A stretch of DNA of 64,000 bases from Daphnia carinata. Taxonomy: Eukaryota > Arthropoda > Branchiopoda > Diplostraca > Daphniidae. Both the position numbers and the translations under genes were made by a program. The stretch covers positions 1,798,001 to 1,862,000 of the forward strand of contig NC_081338.1 in assembly GCF_022539665.2 (NCBI RefSeq), written 5' to 3'. Under the pieces are notes generated by a model. That model ran no database searches. It saw only the letters and a list, made by a program, of their open reading frames with translations, and was not told the origin of the DNA. Below are positions 1-12,661 of this stretch, piece by piece (position 1 is the stretch's first letter; each line of letters opens with the position of its first letter).

Positions 1-770
1 TAATTAGCAAGTTACCACAAATTCCAACAATAAATAGCAATCAACAATAACGCTTGTATGGCGACACCCAGAAATTGATTGTAATTGGCTAATTGCCAAT
101 TAGCCAATTACATCAATACATCAATAATAATATGTAATTCAATAATATTAAGAGAGCTTAGAGCCCTTATTGTGTGTCACATTGATATTTGTCCTATCGT
201 ATTTCCATTATTGTAACAGCAAAAGTTTCCTGAGTCATATTGTGTAAGGCAGCACTGTATCATTGACTTTGCAGTTATAAATAACGCGTTCAAGGCTAAA
301 ACGTAATTTATTTTCTTGGACCAATAGATTGGCAATTGAGATGTACGAAAAGCATATCAGGAATGAACTAAAATAGTTTACAAAAAGGCTGCATGATATT
401 TATGTATTCCGTTAAAAAAATGTAATATTGTTGCAATGCAAGAAGTCTACATAGAAATAGTCTCATTGAAACACCTACAGTTACTTCTGTGGGAATAAAC
501 TCCAGAACCCCAGCCTTATCACGCACATTTGCGATAAATATAAAACAACTCAAGCGATTGGCCAAAAAGCTATCCGGTTGACGCGGGCTCGAGTAGCCTA
601 CTTTGTCTTGTCTCTCTGTATTTTCATTATTTCCATATTTACGTTTTTGCAGAATTTAAAACGCCTATAAAATGAAGATCGAAATTTCAAATAATATAAC
701 AAAACAAAAATGCAGTTCACACTTCAGATAGTAAATGTATGATTCTTAAAGTCTATACTTTTTTTCTACT
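1..770. other. No gene recognised
   Basis: This is AT-rich sequence with only short, non-homologous open frames. I see no splice-consistent exon chain, RNA gene or clear mobile-element end. Confidence 0.5.
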
Positions 771-775
771 TTGTT

Positions 776-965
776 AGGTTTATTGCAATTTTATCGATTC
801 AGACAGTGTTTGGAAGAAAACTTAATTCAAACTCAATCAAAATGCGAAAGTTTAGCTAAAACAAATAACGGAGCTGCAATCCAGAAAATTAGCAGAGCAG
901 TATCCTACCGAATAAAGCTACCGATTGAGAAGAAAAAGATGGGCCTCGACGGGTTAACCCTTTAA
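776..965 (+). CDS. Possible terminal exon of an unrecognised gene
   Basis: An open frame follows a plausible 3' splice site (pyrimidine-rich stretch ending TTAG at about 775) and runs about 63 codons to a TAA at 963-965. The translation is moderately basic, with a helical-looking start (LLQFYRFRQCLEENL) and a lysine-rich end (PIEKKKMGLDGLTL). I do not recognise the family. No upstream exon is convincing within the window, so the rest of the gene could lie to the left or the frame may be chance. It is on the opposite strand to the SETDB1 gene and 1.3 kb beyond its 3' end. Confidence 0.2.
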
Positions 966-2165
966 ACCGCAATGATTAACCCGAAAAAACGGCTCTGACC
1001 AGGGTGATACTTTTCAGGTGGTTCCGTTCAGTGCGCTGAATCTCATGTAACCACGACCGACTCGCCGCCGTCTTGAAAATTGGCTCCCTAACTGATGCTA
1101 AATACAAAAGAAGGAGCCTGATACACTTAACAGTGAATGTGACCTCCTAATGCTGTAGGTCAACGATACTTAATTGCTTCTTAAATCTTTATAGGATACT
1201 TCAGTAATTTAAATGCAGTGATTCGACTGACCACCCATGTCTCTTTTGTCCAAAACCATGGCACCATATACTCCACTTGCTGTTTGACTGGCAGGGCTCT
1301 GATCCTATTCGATAAACGATTTCGGATCATCTTTCTGTATTTAAAATTTAAATATAATTCTTTGAATACTGTATCGATTGAAGAGTAGTTAAATTTAAAC
1401 ACATGGCGCTATGGATATTCATCAATACCGCCCTAAATGGGTGGAGCCCTAATTACTGAAAGTTTGATAAGTGGTAATAAAATGGCAAACACCAGAACAG
1501 GGATAGTTTTTATCTACGAGAAAATTGTTAAAATGGCGTTCCGAAGAGCTCGGTAGTAAACTTGCTTACACAATTATTTAGAATTACAGTCAAAGCAGAG
1601 AGCCGTTAGTGGAGGTACCTTACACAGTAGCTTTTTTCACCGTCGTTTCAGCGGAGTTTGTCTACTACCATCCTGTAACTCCATTAAGAATTCCCGCTAC
1701 GGAATCTCTTCCCTCCTCCTTTTTAGAAAGGCTAATACGGTATGGTAGTGGACGAAGCACGCTCAAAGAACGGTGAGAAAAGTCATGTGGTAGACATTTT
1801 TACCCACGACTTTATGTTCGGCATTGGCAAATTCTAGCGCGTGAGTTAATAATGCCTCCTTAAATACTAATAAAACAAACATTACCTAGTTGAACAGTGA
1901 GACAAATAAGGAAGTCAACGAAAACGTATTTTAAAAATATAAAAGGCATTGTATTACGTCGGTCAAAATTCAAAAACTTGCAAAGCAAATGAGAAAAATG
2001 CATAATGACAACGAGCTTAACCCTATGATTTATACGGTCAAAGAAGCTAGAAATTCAATTCAAGTTTTTGTTTCCTCTAGTAAACATGCTTCCAATGAAA
2101 GTTCATTGTAAATGGAACAATCTTTGGCGTATCACCCATTGATCAGAATAATGATGCACTCAATG
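966..2165. other. No gene recognised (3' of SETDB1)
   Basis: Only short unsupported open frames occur here. The stretch next to 2,165 is the 3' flank of the minus-strand SETDB1 gene. Confidence 0.5.
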
Positions 2166-2168
2166 CGA

Positions 2169-2174
2169 TTTATT
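2169..2174 (-). terminator. Poly(A) signal of SETDB1
   Basis: AATAAA on the minus strand lies about 90 bases beyond the TAA stop of the SETDB1 gene. It is the nearest canonical cleavage signal. Confidence 0.5.
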
Positions 2175-2265
2175 TTCATTTAAAGATGGACGACATCTTA
2201 TAGCATTATTTGATTGAAAAAAAAAAAAAACATGGAAAAAAACTCTAAACGACAAAGACGATGAA

Positions 2266-5200
2266 TTAGAGTAACCTTCCTCGGCATTCTTTTGCTCCAC
2301 AATGACAGAATAATTTTTTATCTGGCACGCTGTCAACTTGATAACTATAGTCCCACGTAAGTTCAGTACCGGCACGGATAAAGACGTGAGCGAAGAATCC
2401 TACCCATGGAAAACGCAAATCTTGTGTATCCACAAAAATATTCTGGACGAAAACGTTTGGTTTGCAGCAGTGCTGGATCGAAAAAAAATATATATATTAA
2501 AGCTGATTTGAATGGCATGCAACTTTCCCGATCGTCTTTACGTTTAGATATCTTCCAATATTGCCGGTACTCTTGGCATCCATAACGTAACAATGTTCAT
2601 TAGGACCATAGAGTTCACGGGTCTTCTTTTGGCAATCATCCTTCTTTACCAATCTGGCAACTGTTGACGGCAGTGTAGGAGGCGACATTGCTTCTGAACA
2701 CGCTGAATCGTTGATCCCGTTTTCCGCTGGCACCGAACTTTTCGATTCGGAAATATCCGAAGAGCCCACTGAATTACCTTCTCAGCAACGGTTAATAAAA
2801 CAAAAAGTTTGTATAAGACCAGGCAGACTAAGTAACATGAACCACAGATCTCACCACTGCTGGACGATTGAGAAATATCGCTGCAGTAGTCAATATCGAT
2901 ATCAACCTCACTTTCGTAGCCGTCTTTAGCTTGTTCTATGCTTTCAATAAGGTCCAATTCGGCCAAATATTCATCACCAAATTGTTTTCCGTCAACATTG
3001 GCTTCTTGCTCCGTCAGTAGCTGACCCGCATAGACGCAAATAAATTGACCTTTGGGGATATCATCGAGGCAACGGATGCCCCATCCTCGTCTCTCCGTCC
3101 GAAACAACTGAAAAAAATTTATATATGTAAAGAAATTAAAAAAAAAAAAAAAAAAAAGGAGTAAGAGTAACGGGAAAAGAATAAAGAAAAAAAATAAAAT
3201 AGATAAAACTAAATAAATATACATATAATAAATAAATAAACGAATGATGAATGCAAGAAAAAAAAGGTGCCAAATACAAAACAGGCAAACAAATAAAAAT
3301 TACTTATTAAACAAATAATTGGAATAATGAGAATTTAATTAACTATACTTACACACTGCTATTTCGAATTACGAAAAGCAGCAAATTTTACCTGTAAACG
3401 CAAATGCAATGGCCTCTGTGCCACCCTATTGATGCAAGTTTTACGACACGAGCAGCGCGAATTACATTCATATACACCTGAAAATGAACGAGTTTGCAGC
3501 GTCTGTTACAGTGAAAACCATTAGCTATATACCAGTGACTACATTCTGCATAAGCCGACGATATTGATATCCAGCATTTGGATCTATTTTCCCACTAGGT
3601 CCCCAACTAGTTGCCTGTTTGGAGAGAAAATCGAGAATTGAGATTAGGAGGATTTCAGAAAATCGAAACTTTCTATACCGTTATTGTGAGTTGCCAACAC
3701 TGACACTTTTCCTTATTCTGACAATCATCGGTGCAATCACAACAAACGAGGAAGTTGGGATCCAAATTAAGATTTACATCCTCTCGAGGTATCCGCTCCG
3801 TGCAGTACTCGACATATTCAGGATTACTTCGATCAATGGAATTAACACAGGAAACGCGAACATTTTCCTTGCCGTACGTTATGTCTAACATTAAAGATAT
3901 ACTTGGTAAACCTAGGAAGTTTGATTCGATAAATATTTTTGCATACCATTGATTTTGCTATAGACCACTTCTGGCTCAAATTCTGTAAAGCAATGTACAA
4001 AGTTATCGAAGCAAAACAGATCTACCCCAAGTTCGCTCTCAGTCAAACGAAGGTAGCGATGTACTTCATCCATGTTCCGCATGCGACGGCCGCAAGGAGC
4101 ACGATAAATAATGCTCAGGCGTTCTCCGTGTCGCTGTTTAGCCACTTCCCGAGACCAACCGCAGGACATGGGAATCGAAAGGGGATTGAGATCTAAATGA
4201 ATTCAAAGACGAAAACAGTTTTTTAGACAACAAATGCGGATCGAAATACCGTATGATGTAAGATTCCATTTTCATATTTCTTTTTTTTTTTTTTTTGAAG
4301 CAAAGGCTAAACTTAATTTTTCACTTCTGAGGTTTACTATTTGGGTAATTTAAAGTTAACGAAAACATTTTTGAATAATAGTTTCATTAACGAAATTTAG
4401 ATTTACAAGATTATGCTTCAATGAGTTAGAAAAAAATCACTTTTTTTGTCTCCATCGGCGTATGGATAGTCTTCCACGCACTTGCTACCGCACTGATGGG
4501 GCTCAAAATCGACATGCTGATACGTTTCGTTAGGTCGGGCTCTAAATCTTCCTTTGTGCTCAGCATTCACTGTTACATCGTCCATACGGTGGGATGTCGA
4601 GGGTGAAACGGAAAGTGGTTTAAAAATCTTGGAGGTGCTTTTACGCGCGACAGCTCGAACCACATTCTAAGTGAAAAATTGACAGGGTAATAAGTTGGCC
4701 AAAATTTTTAATTTGAATATTACCTCTCTTGATGAAGAAGACGCAGAAGGCAATGAAATAGAAACTGAGCTATTTAACGGAGTTCGGTCTACATCTCCAC
4801 GAGTATATTCGACATATGGGGCATTCTTTTTCTTATGAACCAGAGCCATATTATGAGTGGGCCTTGTGGCACCTTGGTTTTTCCTGGCTTCAGCATTGGC
4901 AAGTAGATCGAACAAGGGATGAAGGCGAGTTGAACCTCTGTAAATCCACTCAAACCGGTTTTCAGAGGCGAAATATATGTTGGCCAACGAGGCATCAACT
5001 GATTCTACGCGCCCTTGAAACCAATGTCCGTTCAATTCTGTTTTGACCGTCTGGCCGCGTTGTAACTTTACCATTGCACGTTCAGGATATTGTTTTAGGT
5101 AGTTAGATACAAATGAGCGAGAGTTCATGTGGATGTCGTGCCAAACATCTCGCGAACTGTGACACACCATGGTAACCTGTTGGATATCTTTTTATCGTAA

Positions 5201-6578
5201 ATCATATCAGGTTAAATGAAAAAAAAGGAAAATACCTACAAAAATAATGTTTGTAACGTAACATTTTATATGAAAGATAAAATTTCAGTAAGTGTACCTG
5301 CTCATGTGTGCAGTACTGTGCATATCCATCATCAAAAAATATCAGGTACCGATACTGGTTCAGTGTTTTGGGTGCTTCTGCCACTACTCCAGCATAATAC
5401 GAAGAGGGTTTCAGTTTCCCATCTTTGTCTTCGACATATTGTGCAACGACTCGTGACCCAACGGTTAATTGGACTGGGCTTGGCTCAGCGTATGCGAGAT
5501 ATTTCAATGGGAATGTTCGTGGTTTACCACCCGTATCGAAACGAATAACGTACAGCGTTTCCGGATTCTCTTTGACCTAAATAATGAGTAAATGCATCCG
5601 AAAATTGTTAAAGAAAAACTGAAGTTTACCCTTATCACTCGTCCTTTTCCCCATGGAGCCAAAAGCGAAGATCTCATCGCAAAGATAGGTTGATTAACTT
5701 TGATGGGTACATGGATAAACATGCCACTGGGTGGGAGGGTGATTTGTTTGCAGATGGACGGTGACGACAATATAGCCTCAGACGTAACGGTTGTGTTGTT
5801 ATGTTTCGTCACATTTCCTTGGGTATCAACGTCAATAGAATCAACAAGGAAAACTTTTGGCTCATGTGAAGAGTAAAGTTCCCTTCGGAGAGCATCCAAA
5901 TTTTTCTCTAGTTTTGAATGGGACACATCTATTTCTGCCATCTTATCTTTACTTTTGCTCCACCTTTGCTCTATGATAATGGTTTAAAAAATTTACAGCA
6001 CTATACATTAACATTAGCAAATGCTTACCCAAATGTTCAAATGAAGCATCAACTTGTTCATTGAATCTATACTTCTCCATTAGATGACTTACAAACTTAT
6101 CAATATCTCCCTCGACTTCCATTTCTTCAAGGCTTTCTATAGATTCTTCTGAGTAGTCTTCATCATCAATAGTAACCATTTGGTTTTTGGGTTTCTTTGG
6201 ACCTAACGCTATACTCTTATGATCACACAGCATTTTTAGTAGAATATTTTGGTGATTTTCAGCATCCCTGTAGCACCTTTGGCAAACCTTTCTAACACTA
6301 TGTGTTTCCACTTTAAGACCAAAATAAGCACACACAAAATATGGGGCTATCAGAAGATTTTCTGTACTTCCACAATCAGGATTAGAACACATTTTCAAAT
6401 GTAATTTGTTCACCAGCTTATCCTCATTTCCATTGGAAGAGTGCTTCATGGTATCTTCAGAGTCATTTACACTAAACTTTTCTACGCTACACCGTTTACA
6501 ATTTGATCCTTTATGACTCAAGCCACAATCATAACCCTCACTGCATTTGGCTCCTGAATTGTTAGATGAATGAGCCAT
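2266..6578 (-). CDS. SETDB1 (eggless): Histone H3-K9 methyltransferase SETDB1/eggless, complete, 12 exons
   Basis: Nuclear enzyme that methylates H3 lysine 9 and silences transposons and genes. Exons by splice sites: 6578-6029, 5934-5630, 5576-5298, 5176-4724, 4666-4441, 4192-3947, 3884-3679, 3614-3533, 3477-3392, 3107-2855, 2768-2542, 2472-2266. They sum to 3,120 nt, i.e. 1,039 residues plus stop, and all phases agree. Visible domains: an N-terminal Cys cluster typical of arthropod eggless (about 105-150), a short coiled coil (about 186-202), tandem Tudor region (about 265-480), MBD (about 575-665; HQCGSKCV lies just upstream of its core), Cys-rich pre-SET (about 688-805; [15 protein letters not shown]), SET (from [16 protein letters not shown], residue 812) and post-SET ([13 protein letters not shown] end). 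SET is bifurcated as in the family, but the inserted loop is only about 95 residues, much shorter than in the human protein. The conserved asparagine-histidine motif reads NHCCKPN across the last intron. Start is the ATG at 6576-6578. High certainty. Confidence 0.95.
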
Positions 6579-6655
6579 TTACGAAAATTAAATTCATGGT
6601 CAATTACACCCAAAAAGGCTAGAAATACTGGGAAAGCTGATATTCACAAATGCTA

Positions 6656-7590
6656 TGGCTAGAGAAAAGTGCGGAAGCGGACTGCGGCCTGGGGAAACTG
6701 CGGACCTTTAGCTGCAGACTGGTTCGAAAATTGCAGCAGTCGGCAGTTTACGGGTCAGCGTAAAATGCGGACGTGGACCGCGGACTGTGGACTGGAAAAA
6801 CTGCGGACTTTTACCTACGGACTGTCACCAAATTTTTTACGGTAGTCCGCAGTTTATCCATACCACAACGGTCCGCAGTCCGCGTATTATACGGAAATAC
6901 AGTATAGCATATGGGATACGCCTGAACAGACAGAAATGCGAAGAGAAGATTTCACAATAAAGATATCACATTTATGAGCGTGATTTAATTAAGCAACATG
7001 TTTTTAGGGGAAAATTATCAACAAGCGATGAAGCGCTATTTAAATATAAGGATGGCTGTAAAATTTTAGTTTTAATTAGAAGATGACCGTATGTCAAAGT
7101 AGGATAATTTTTACTTTACGATGACCAACCCTATTTGTGTCAAATGTGTTTATCAGTTAATAAATTACCCTGAGACAGAAACTACTATTTATTTTCGTAT
7201 GTCTAATAAACAGTATGTTGATTTCATTATAATTAAGTTTCTTATGTAAGTATTTAATAATTTAAATACCGATATCAGGGGTATTGTAATGGGGACCGGG
7301 TAGGCAATGGGTATTGTAATGTAAGTCCGCAAAATGCCAGTCCGCTGTTTACCCTACCCATTCCGCAATTTTCAACGGTACACGTACGAAACGGTCCGCA
7401 TTTTACCATGAGAACCACAAGTATTTTTTCAAAAATTTGCTGACAGTCCGCAGGTAAAAGTCCGCAGTTTTTCCCGTCCACAGTCCGCGGTCCGCGTCCG
7501 CATTTTACGCTGGCCCGCAGTTTACCCATAGCCTAACAGACGGCAGTCCGCGTGTTATACGGGGATACCGTATAGCATACCCCATAAACA
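6656..7590. repeat. CGGAC-rich fold-back repeat, copy 1
   Basis: Left arm 6740-6835 (from GTCAGCGTAAAATGCGGACG) is matched in inverted orientation by about 7428-7520 (ending CGTCCGCATTTTACGCTGGC). The arms are imperfect but obvious. Both flanks also carry a direct motif around CAGTATAGCATATGGG (about 6900 and about 7570). The central 500 bp is AT-rich. I see no transposase, so this is probably a non-autonomous fold-back or MITE-type element. Confidence 0.7.
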
Positions 7591-8395
7591 TTGGGGCGGG
7601 CAATTAAGCATCGTGCTTGATATGACAGATCAGATAGATCTGTGTTCTTGAAGCGATCATATTAGTTATCAAGGTACTTGGCAAAATTTTAATCGAACAA
7701 AAAAATAAATTATTATATTGGTAGAATCTATTGCAATCAAATATTTCGTTGCTATAACGGCATTTTCCCTCATTGCAATAACATTTTTTTTTCACTATTG
7801 AACGAAAGATTTCGTTGCACTAAAAATTATTTCCCTCTATTGTAACGAAAGATTAAAACACTTCTAATACTTAGAAATTATATTATTACTAATAAAAATT
7901 AATATGCTTTAAACATACATAGGCGTGTTACTGTGTGTGGTTGTTTATGCCTGTATAATTTTGTGTGCTATGTTTGGTATGCTAGTGTCCATTTTTTCTT
8001 CTTGATGTATTAGTGTTCCTCGTGTCTTGGTTAAGATGAATTATTAAAGTACATGCTAGTCTTTAATTATTATTTTTTAGCCTTTTTTTCCATCCGCCAA
8101 ATCCTTTTTATTCTTTCCATCCGCCTACGCCTTTCTGAGGCGTAGGCGTACTATATATGATACACTATTATTAAAATATGTTGATTATTTAGTAATAATT
8201 AATTTTATACTGTATAGTTTCTTAGTAGCAAAGGTCTTTTAATCTTTCGTTACAATAGGATGCAACAACTTTTAATGCGCCGAAATCCTTCGTTGCAATA
8301 GGTTCTATACTTATTACATTTTCTTAGGCAAAATTAAAGGATGATATCCGAAGTATTCCGAGACATAATAAACACATTACATTCATGATTTGTTT
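7591..8395. other. No gene recognised
   Basis: AT-rich sequence with scattered short repeats such as TTTCGTTGCAATAG-like motifs. No coding or RNA gene is seen. Confidence 0.5.
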
Positions 8396-8399
8396 TGAT

Positions 8400-8885
8400 T
8401 GTGCAGCAGAGCGGAAAGTTATCGACAAGTAATGAAGTGCCATTGAAGTACAAGGATGAAGGTATGTCTTAATTAGAAAATATCTGCAAGCCAAAGAAGG
8501 CAAGCTTTACGTTGCAATGATCCAACCACATGTGTGCCAAACTGCGATTTACTACAGAATTTTCAATAAACAATATGTTGCATTAATTAAAATTCTCGTT
8601 GGTTATTTAAATACTTGATAATTTTCATACCGATATAAAAGGGATCGTAATTGAGTTTGGATATGTAATGGGCATTGCAATGCAAGTCCGCAACATATCG
8701 GTTGGTTATTTACCCTGCCCGATTCGCACTTTCGAATGGTAAACGTAGAAAGTGTTCCGCATTTTACTACAAAGTCCGCGAAAAAATTGTCAAAAATTTC
8801 GTACCAGTCCGCAGCTAAAAGTTCGCCGTTTATCCAGTCCGCAGTCTGCAGTCCGCCCCCGGATTTTACAATGACCTTTGGCTGT
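8400..8885. repeat. Diverged copy of the fold-back repeat interior and right arm
   Basis: The stretch from about 8420 (ATCGACAAGTAATGAAG) to 8880 parallels 7015-7520 in the same order and orientation. It includes the AATAAACAATATGTTG-type segment and the CCGCAG-rich right arm (about 8690-8870). Many substitutions show it is an older copy. Confidence 0.6.
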
Positions 8886-11133
8886 GCATATTTTGCAGAA
8901 CTGTTGTTCGAATGATTTCTCTGGCGATAATCGGTAACGAGTGATAATAATGAAAAAAACAGTCGGTGAAAAATGTTTTGTTGAAAATTTGGATTTTTGA
9001 TTTTTTACCGTTTACTTCCCTATTGTTGTTGGGTGCTACCTAGCGGATAAGAAATTTACTTTTCATGGTAAGCTTACTTTTAGGGTAAGTAAATACGAGG
9101 GCCTTGCTAAAAAGTCTCTTCAGCATTCATAGTCGTCATTAAATAATCGAATAAAAATATTATAGGAAAATTAGAAATATTCATTACCTTGTCACGTGAT
9201 CAGTAATGAAATGTCATTCTGGGTCATCCACTTTTGTTGTAGAATCCTGCTCTTGGTAAAGAAGTTGAGGAATTGTTAAAATGTTAAGTTACAAATAATT
9301 TGTTCTTCAGCCCTTCAACCTTTGCTGTAATAGCATTTTATTAAATGAACTCTATTAGATACAACGTAGTTCATGTCCAGCTGCAATTCAAATTAAAATA
9401 GGATAAGAAATAAATGTTTAGTTAACCATTTAAATAATGAATTAACACCATCGATCTTTCAAATGGAAAAAGGATACAAGCAGACGCTCTTACGCAATGT
9501 ATCGAAGCCTCGTTCGTCGGATTGGAGGCTCATCGTCCCTGTAGAAATAAGGGTGAAGGAATAGGACTATCTCTAAGAAAAAATAGGACCAGTGCCACGG
9601 AGAGATAGGGCTGTCCTAAAAGATTTTTAAAGGCAGTCATTTTTGTACCGGAGAAATAGTACTGGAAATCTTCAGTCCTAATTTTCCAGTCCTATTTAGT
9701 TTCAGTCCTATTTCACCGCCAATCAAATACACAGATTATGAATATAGTATTTATACAATAATCGCCGTTAGTGTCCGAATGCCCACCGTTTCCAGAGCTC
9801 TTTAACAAGTCTTCTTACTCCTGCGGGGTGACCTGCCTCGATAAAAAGAAAGGAGAGAAAAAATCGCCAAATATTAATGAAAATTTCGTCAACTGCTAAT
9901 CTAAGAACGGGATATTTTGTGCAATTAAAAAAAATTATCCCCAATGATTATTGAGGAGAATGCTAGTCAACAAGCCTCTGATCATCACCTTCGTCAACAC
10001 GGTGGCTTATGGCATAACCATCAGTGGTTGGCCGAATCCATTTCAAATCAGATTGGGATCACAACCAAATAGAATAAAACTTTAAGCGATTTAAAAAATA
10101 ACAAATCAAAATAGTTTATGATTTTTTATTAAGAATAAGAACCAGGAACAAGAATCAATGAATCTGGACCCGAATATAAAATGAGAATCAACGAAACGAG
10201 AAAACCAGGAGTTCTTGGATTCCAAGGTGTAAAGTGTTCAAGTGTATAAACCTGCGTGAGACTGTGCTGATAATAAATCCTGACTAAAAAATATACTGCA
10301 TATTAACATGGTAGAATTGACACGGAAGCATAAGTTTCTTAAGTTGAATTAACTTAGCAATAGTTAAGTAACATAAAATGTTCTCGACTAAACGTTTGCG
10401 ACTTGCGGTCAACACAAGTTGACCTGCACTAAACATTCTCGCGTCGGAAGTTGACGATATAAGGCTGTGGTATATTCCAAGAACAAGTCTTTGACTAAAA
10501 AAAAAAAGTTCAAGTTCCTTAAGGGTGGCAGTATGTTTTATGCGGAATGAAATTTGTGTTCATCTCTTGACTGTTAAACGGGCCGGCAACCCGTTTACCC
10601 TTTTCATAGACCTGTGTTTCGTGTATTACGTTCGTGGGCTGGCAACCCATAAAATCGAGGAGAAATAAACTACGTTTAAAACATTATTCAATGCCTAAAT
10701 TTGTGTCTACGGAACAACGAAGGTTTCACTTCTAAAGTAAGTTCTAAACCTATTTCTTAAAAAAAACTATGTTAAGCCTTTGACTTTTATGTATTGGTAG
10801 TGTACCTGTATTCGATATAGGTGAGCGTTTCACGGCGGACGAAAGACCCAAATCGATTCGGTTGAATTTTAGGACTGAAAATTATCTAGAGCTCCTCCTT
10901 TATTTTAAAATACAAGGTAGTAAGCAATCAAGGAGGTTGTTCTTCTCTCTTTGCAATATTTCAAGATAAGCTGCCATTGGTTTCCGGAGATTTTTATTTT
11001 TCTAAATAAATTTTTTTTTTTACAACAAGAAATTCTTTTAGTATTGTTCAATCCTCATTTTCAGCACATCTAGTTGCATTTTCGAGATGTTTTCATCTAA
11101 TGGAGATTGATCTTTGGAAGGAAATCCGATTGG
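8886..11133. other. No gene recognised
   Basis: Noncoding AT-rich sequence. The 10,320-10,740 stretch has LTR-like hints (an ATATAAGG box, an AATAAA, and paired CCGGCAACCCG / CTGGCAACCC motifs), but I could not fix boundaries or a target duplication, so I do not call it. Confidence 0.4.
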
Positions 11134-11280
11134 CGGAGAAAAAGGCCCAGACGAAAAAGGCCCAGACGAAAAAGGCCCGCGAAAAAGGCTCAGACGAAAA
11201 AGGCCCATACAAAAAAGGCCCACTTTATTCCAAATTTTAAAGTGGGCCTTTTTCTCCATTAAACTGGGCCTTTTTCTCCG
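11134..11280. repeat. 15-bp minisatellite and hairpin at the left tip of the fold-back element
   Basis: Tandem units of roughly AGACGAAAAAGGCCC fill 11134-11222. Next comes a near-perfect hairpin (AAAAAAGGCCCACTTTA ... TTAAAGTGGGCCTTTTT, 11213-11257). The mirror copy is at about 26770-26919. Short open frames read through the unit are artefacts of the repeat. Confidence 0.75.
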
Positions 11281-11764
11281 CTTAATTTCCATGTTCCTAA
11301 ATCTTTATTGAGTTTCCAAAAAGTATTTCCCACTTCCTATTCCGTGGAAGTTGGAATATATAAAGGTTGCTGAAACCGTGACCATCTATAAGGTTTGCCC
11401 ATATGAAACAATGTTAGCGTATATACGCTAGTTAATCTTTGATTATTTATTATGTAGCTATCGGATTTCGGATTATGTTAGTATTTATCTATTGCTAATA
11501 TCCCGTTAAATAAAGTTCATTTTTCACAATTTTTGTTTATTGAACTACTTTAGCTTCTTTAAATATAATATAAGAATTAAAAGTTTTCCGCACTTAGCCT
11601 TGTTCTGTCCACCCTCTTTGATCATTCCCCCCAACTCTAAATCCATCTTCATTATAACTTCTCTTTGTCGATACTTATTCCATAGGTTAAGACCCTGATT
11701 TGTTATGAATACGGAAACTGAATGAGTTCCGCGGGGCTTTTGTGGTTGCTGGGAACAAAGATAT

Positions 11765-12150
11765 TGTCACACTGGACTTTACTTAATGAATTGTATTGAA
11801 TTAAAAGGGGAAAATACAATGCATAACAGAAAGGAGGAATCACTACACTTTACTTGACTGAAATACAGGAACGTGAAGAGAACTTACTTGAGAACTTGAG
11901 TAGGACTTAAGATCTATCAGGAACTAACAAGAACTAACTTAGGGTAAAAAATGTATGGGCTTTTATACCCTCGTGAAGGATATACGCCCTATCTCTAGGG
12001 TTGAACGAATTCTAGGGAATGCCACATTTTACTAATTATTGGCGTGTCGTAGCGCCTCTTTTCAAGGGAAACTGTGCTGCAAACAATTAAATGTTGGCTG
12101 ACGCCCCTTTCCAGAAATGGCAATCACAATGCTATCTTTCCCTCGCGACA
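11765..12150 (-). repeat. Gypsy-A 3' LTR
   Basis: 386 bp, bounded by TGTCAC and GCGACA. Internal sequence begins at once with the complement of the polypurine tract (GGTCCCCCTTCTTC). Confidence 0.95.
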
Positions 12151-12299
12151 GGTCCCCCTTCTTCAAGACAGGCGACCCGACTGTACTAACAATCATTAAA
12201 AAGGTAAACACGGGCATGAACAAAATATTAGGAAAAGATACCCGTAATTTTCAAAATAACCCCAAGGCTAATAGAGAGTGAGTAACTATAGTAATAAAA

Positions 12300-12500
12300 A
12301 AGCATACGATAGAGCGAGGTCGCTTTAATACGGTGAAGGGACAACTACAGTAAAGGTCAATCGTACAAAAGCGCGCGGTCGCATTATAGAGGTGAAGGGA
12401 CAACTATAGTAGAAGACAGGCATACGGTAAAGCGTGGTCGCTTTGGAGAGGTAGAAGAACGACTACAATAGAAGTCAAGCATACAATGAAATGTGCTTTT
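12300..12500. repeat. ~59-bp tandem repeats in the Gypsy-A 3' region
   Basis: About three and a half diverged units start near 12303, 12363, 12420 and 12479. Each has GCATACxxTAxAGCGxGGTCGC followed by GGTGAAGGGACAACTA-type sequence. They lie between the 3' LTR and the antisense gene, so they may form that gene's upstream control region. This role is inference. Confidence 0.7.
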
Positions 12501-12661
12501 ATCGAAAAGGAATTTTCTAGCACTACAAACGTAATAAGGACGACTATAATTAGCATTTCACACCTAAAGGTGTGAAAAAAGGTAAACTACGACGTTATGA
12601 TGCATAAGAAATTCAACTGCTGCCTTCCGTCTTTAGTTCGTTTCTTGCTTTTGACAAAAAA

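Noticed and set aside
10320..10740. Possible LTR with TATA-like box and AATAAA
   Set aside because: No inverted TG/CA ends, target duplication or second copy could be fixed.
11038..11311. Open frames with repeated GPDEKGPDEKGP-type residues (also 26742-27104)
   Set aside because: They are translations of the 15-bp minisatellite at the tips of the fold-back element, in both strands, with no other coding signal.
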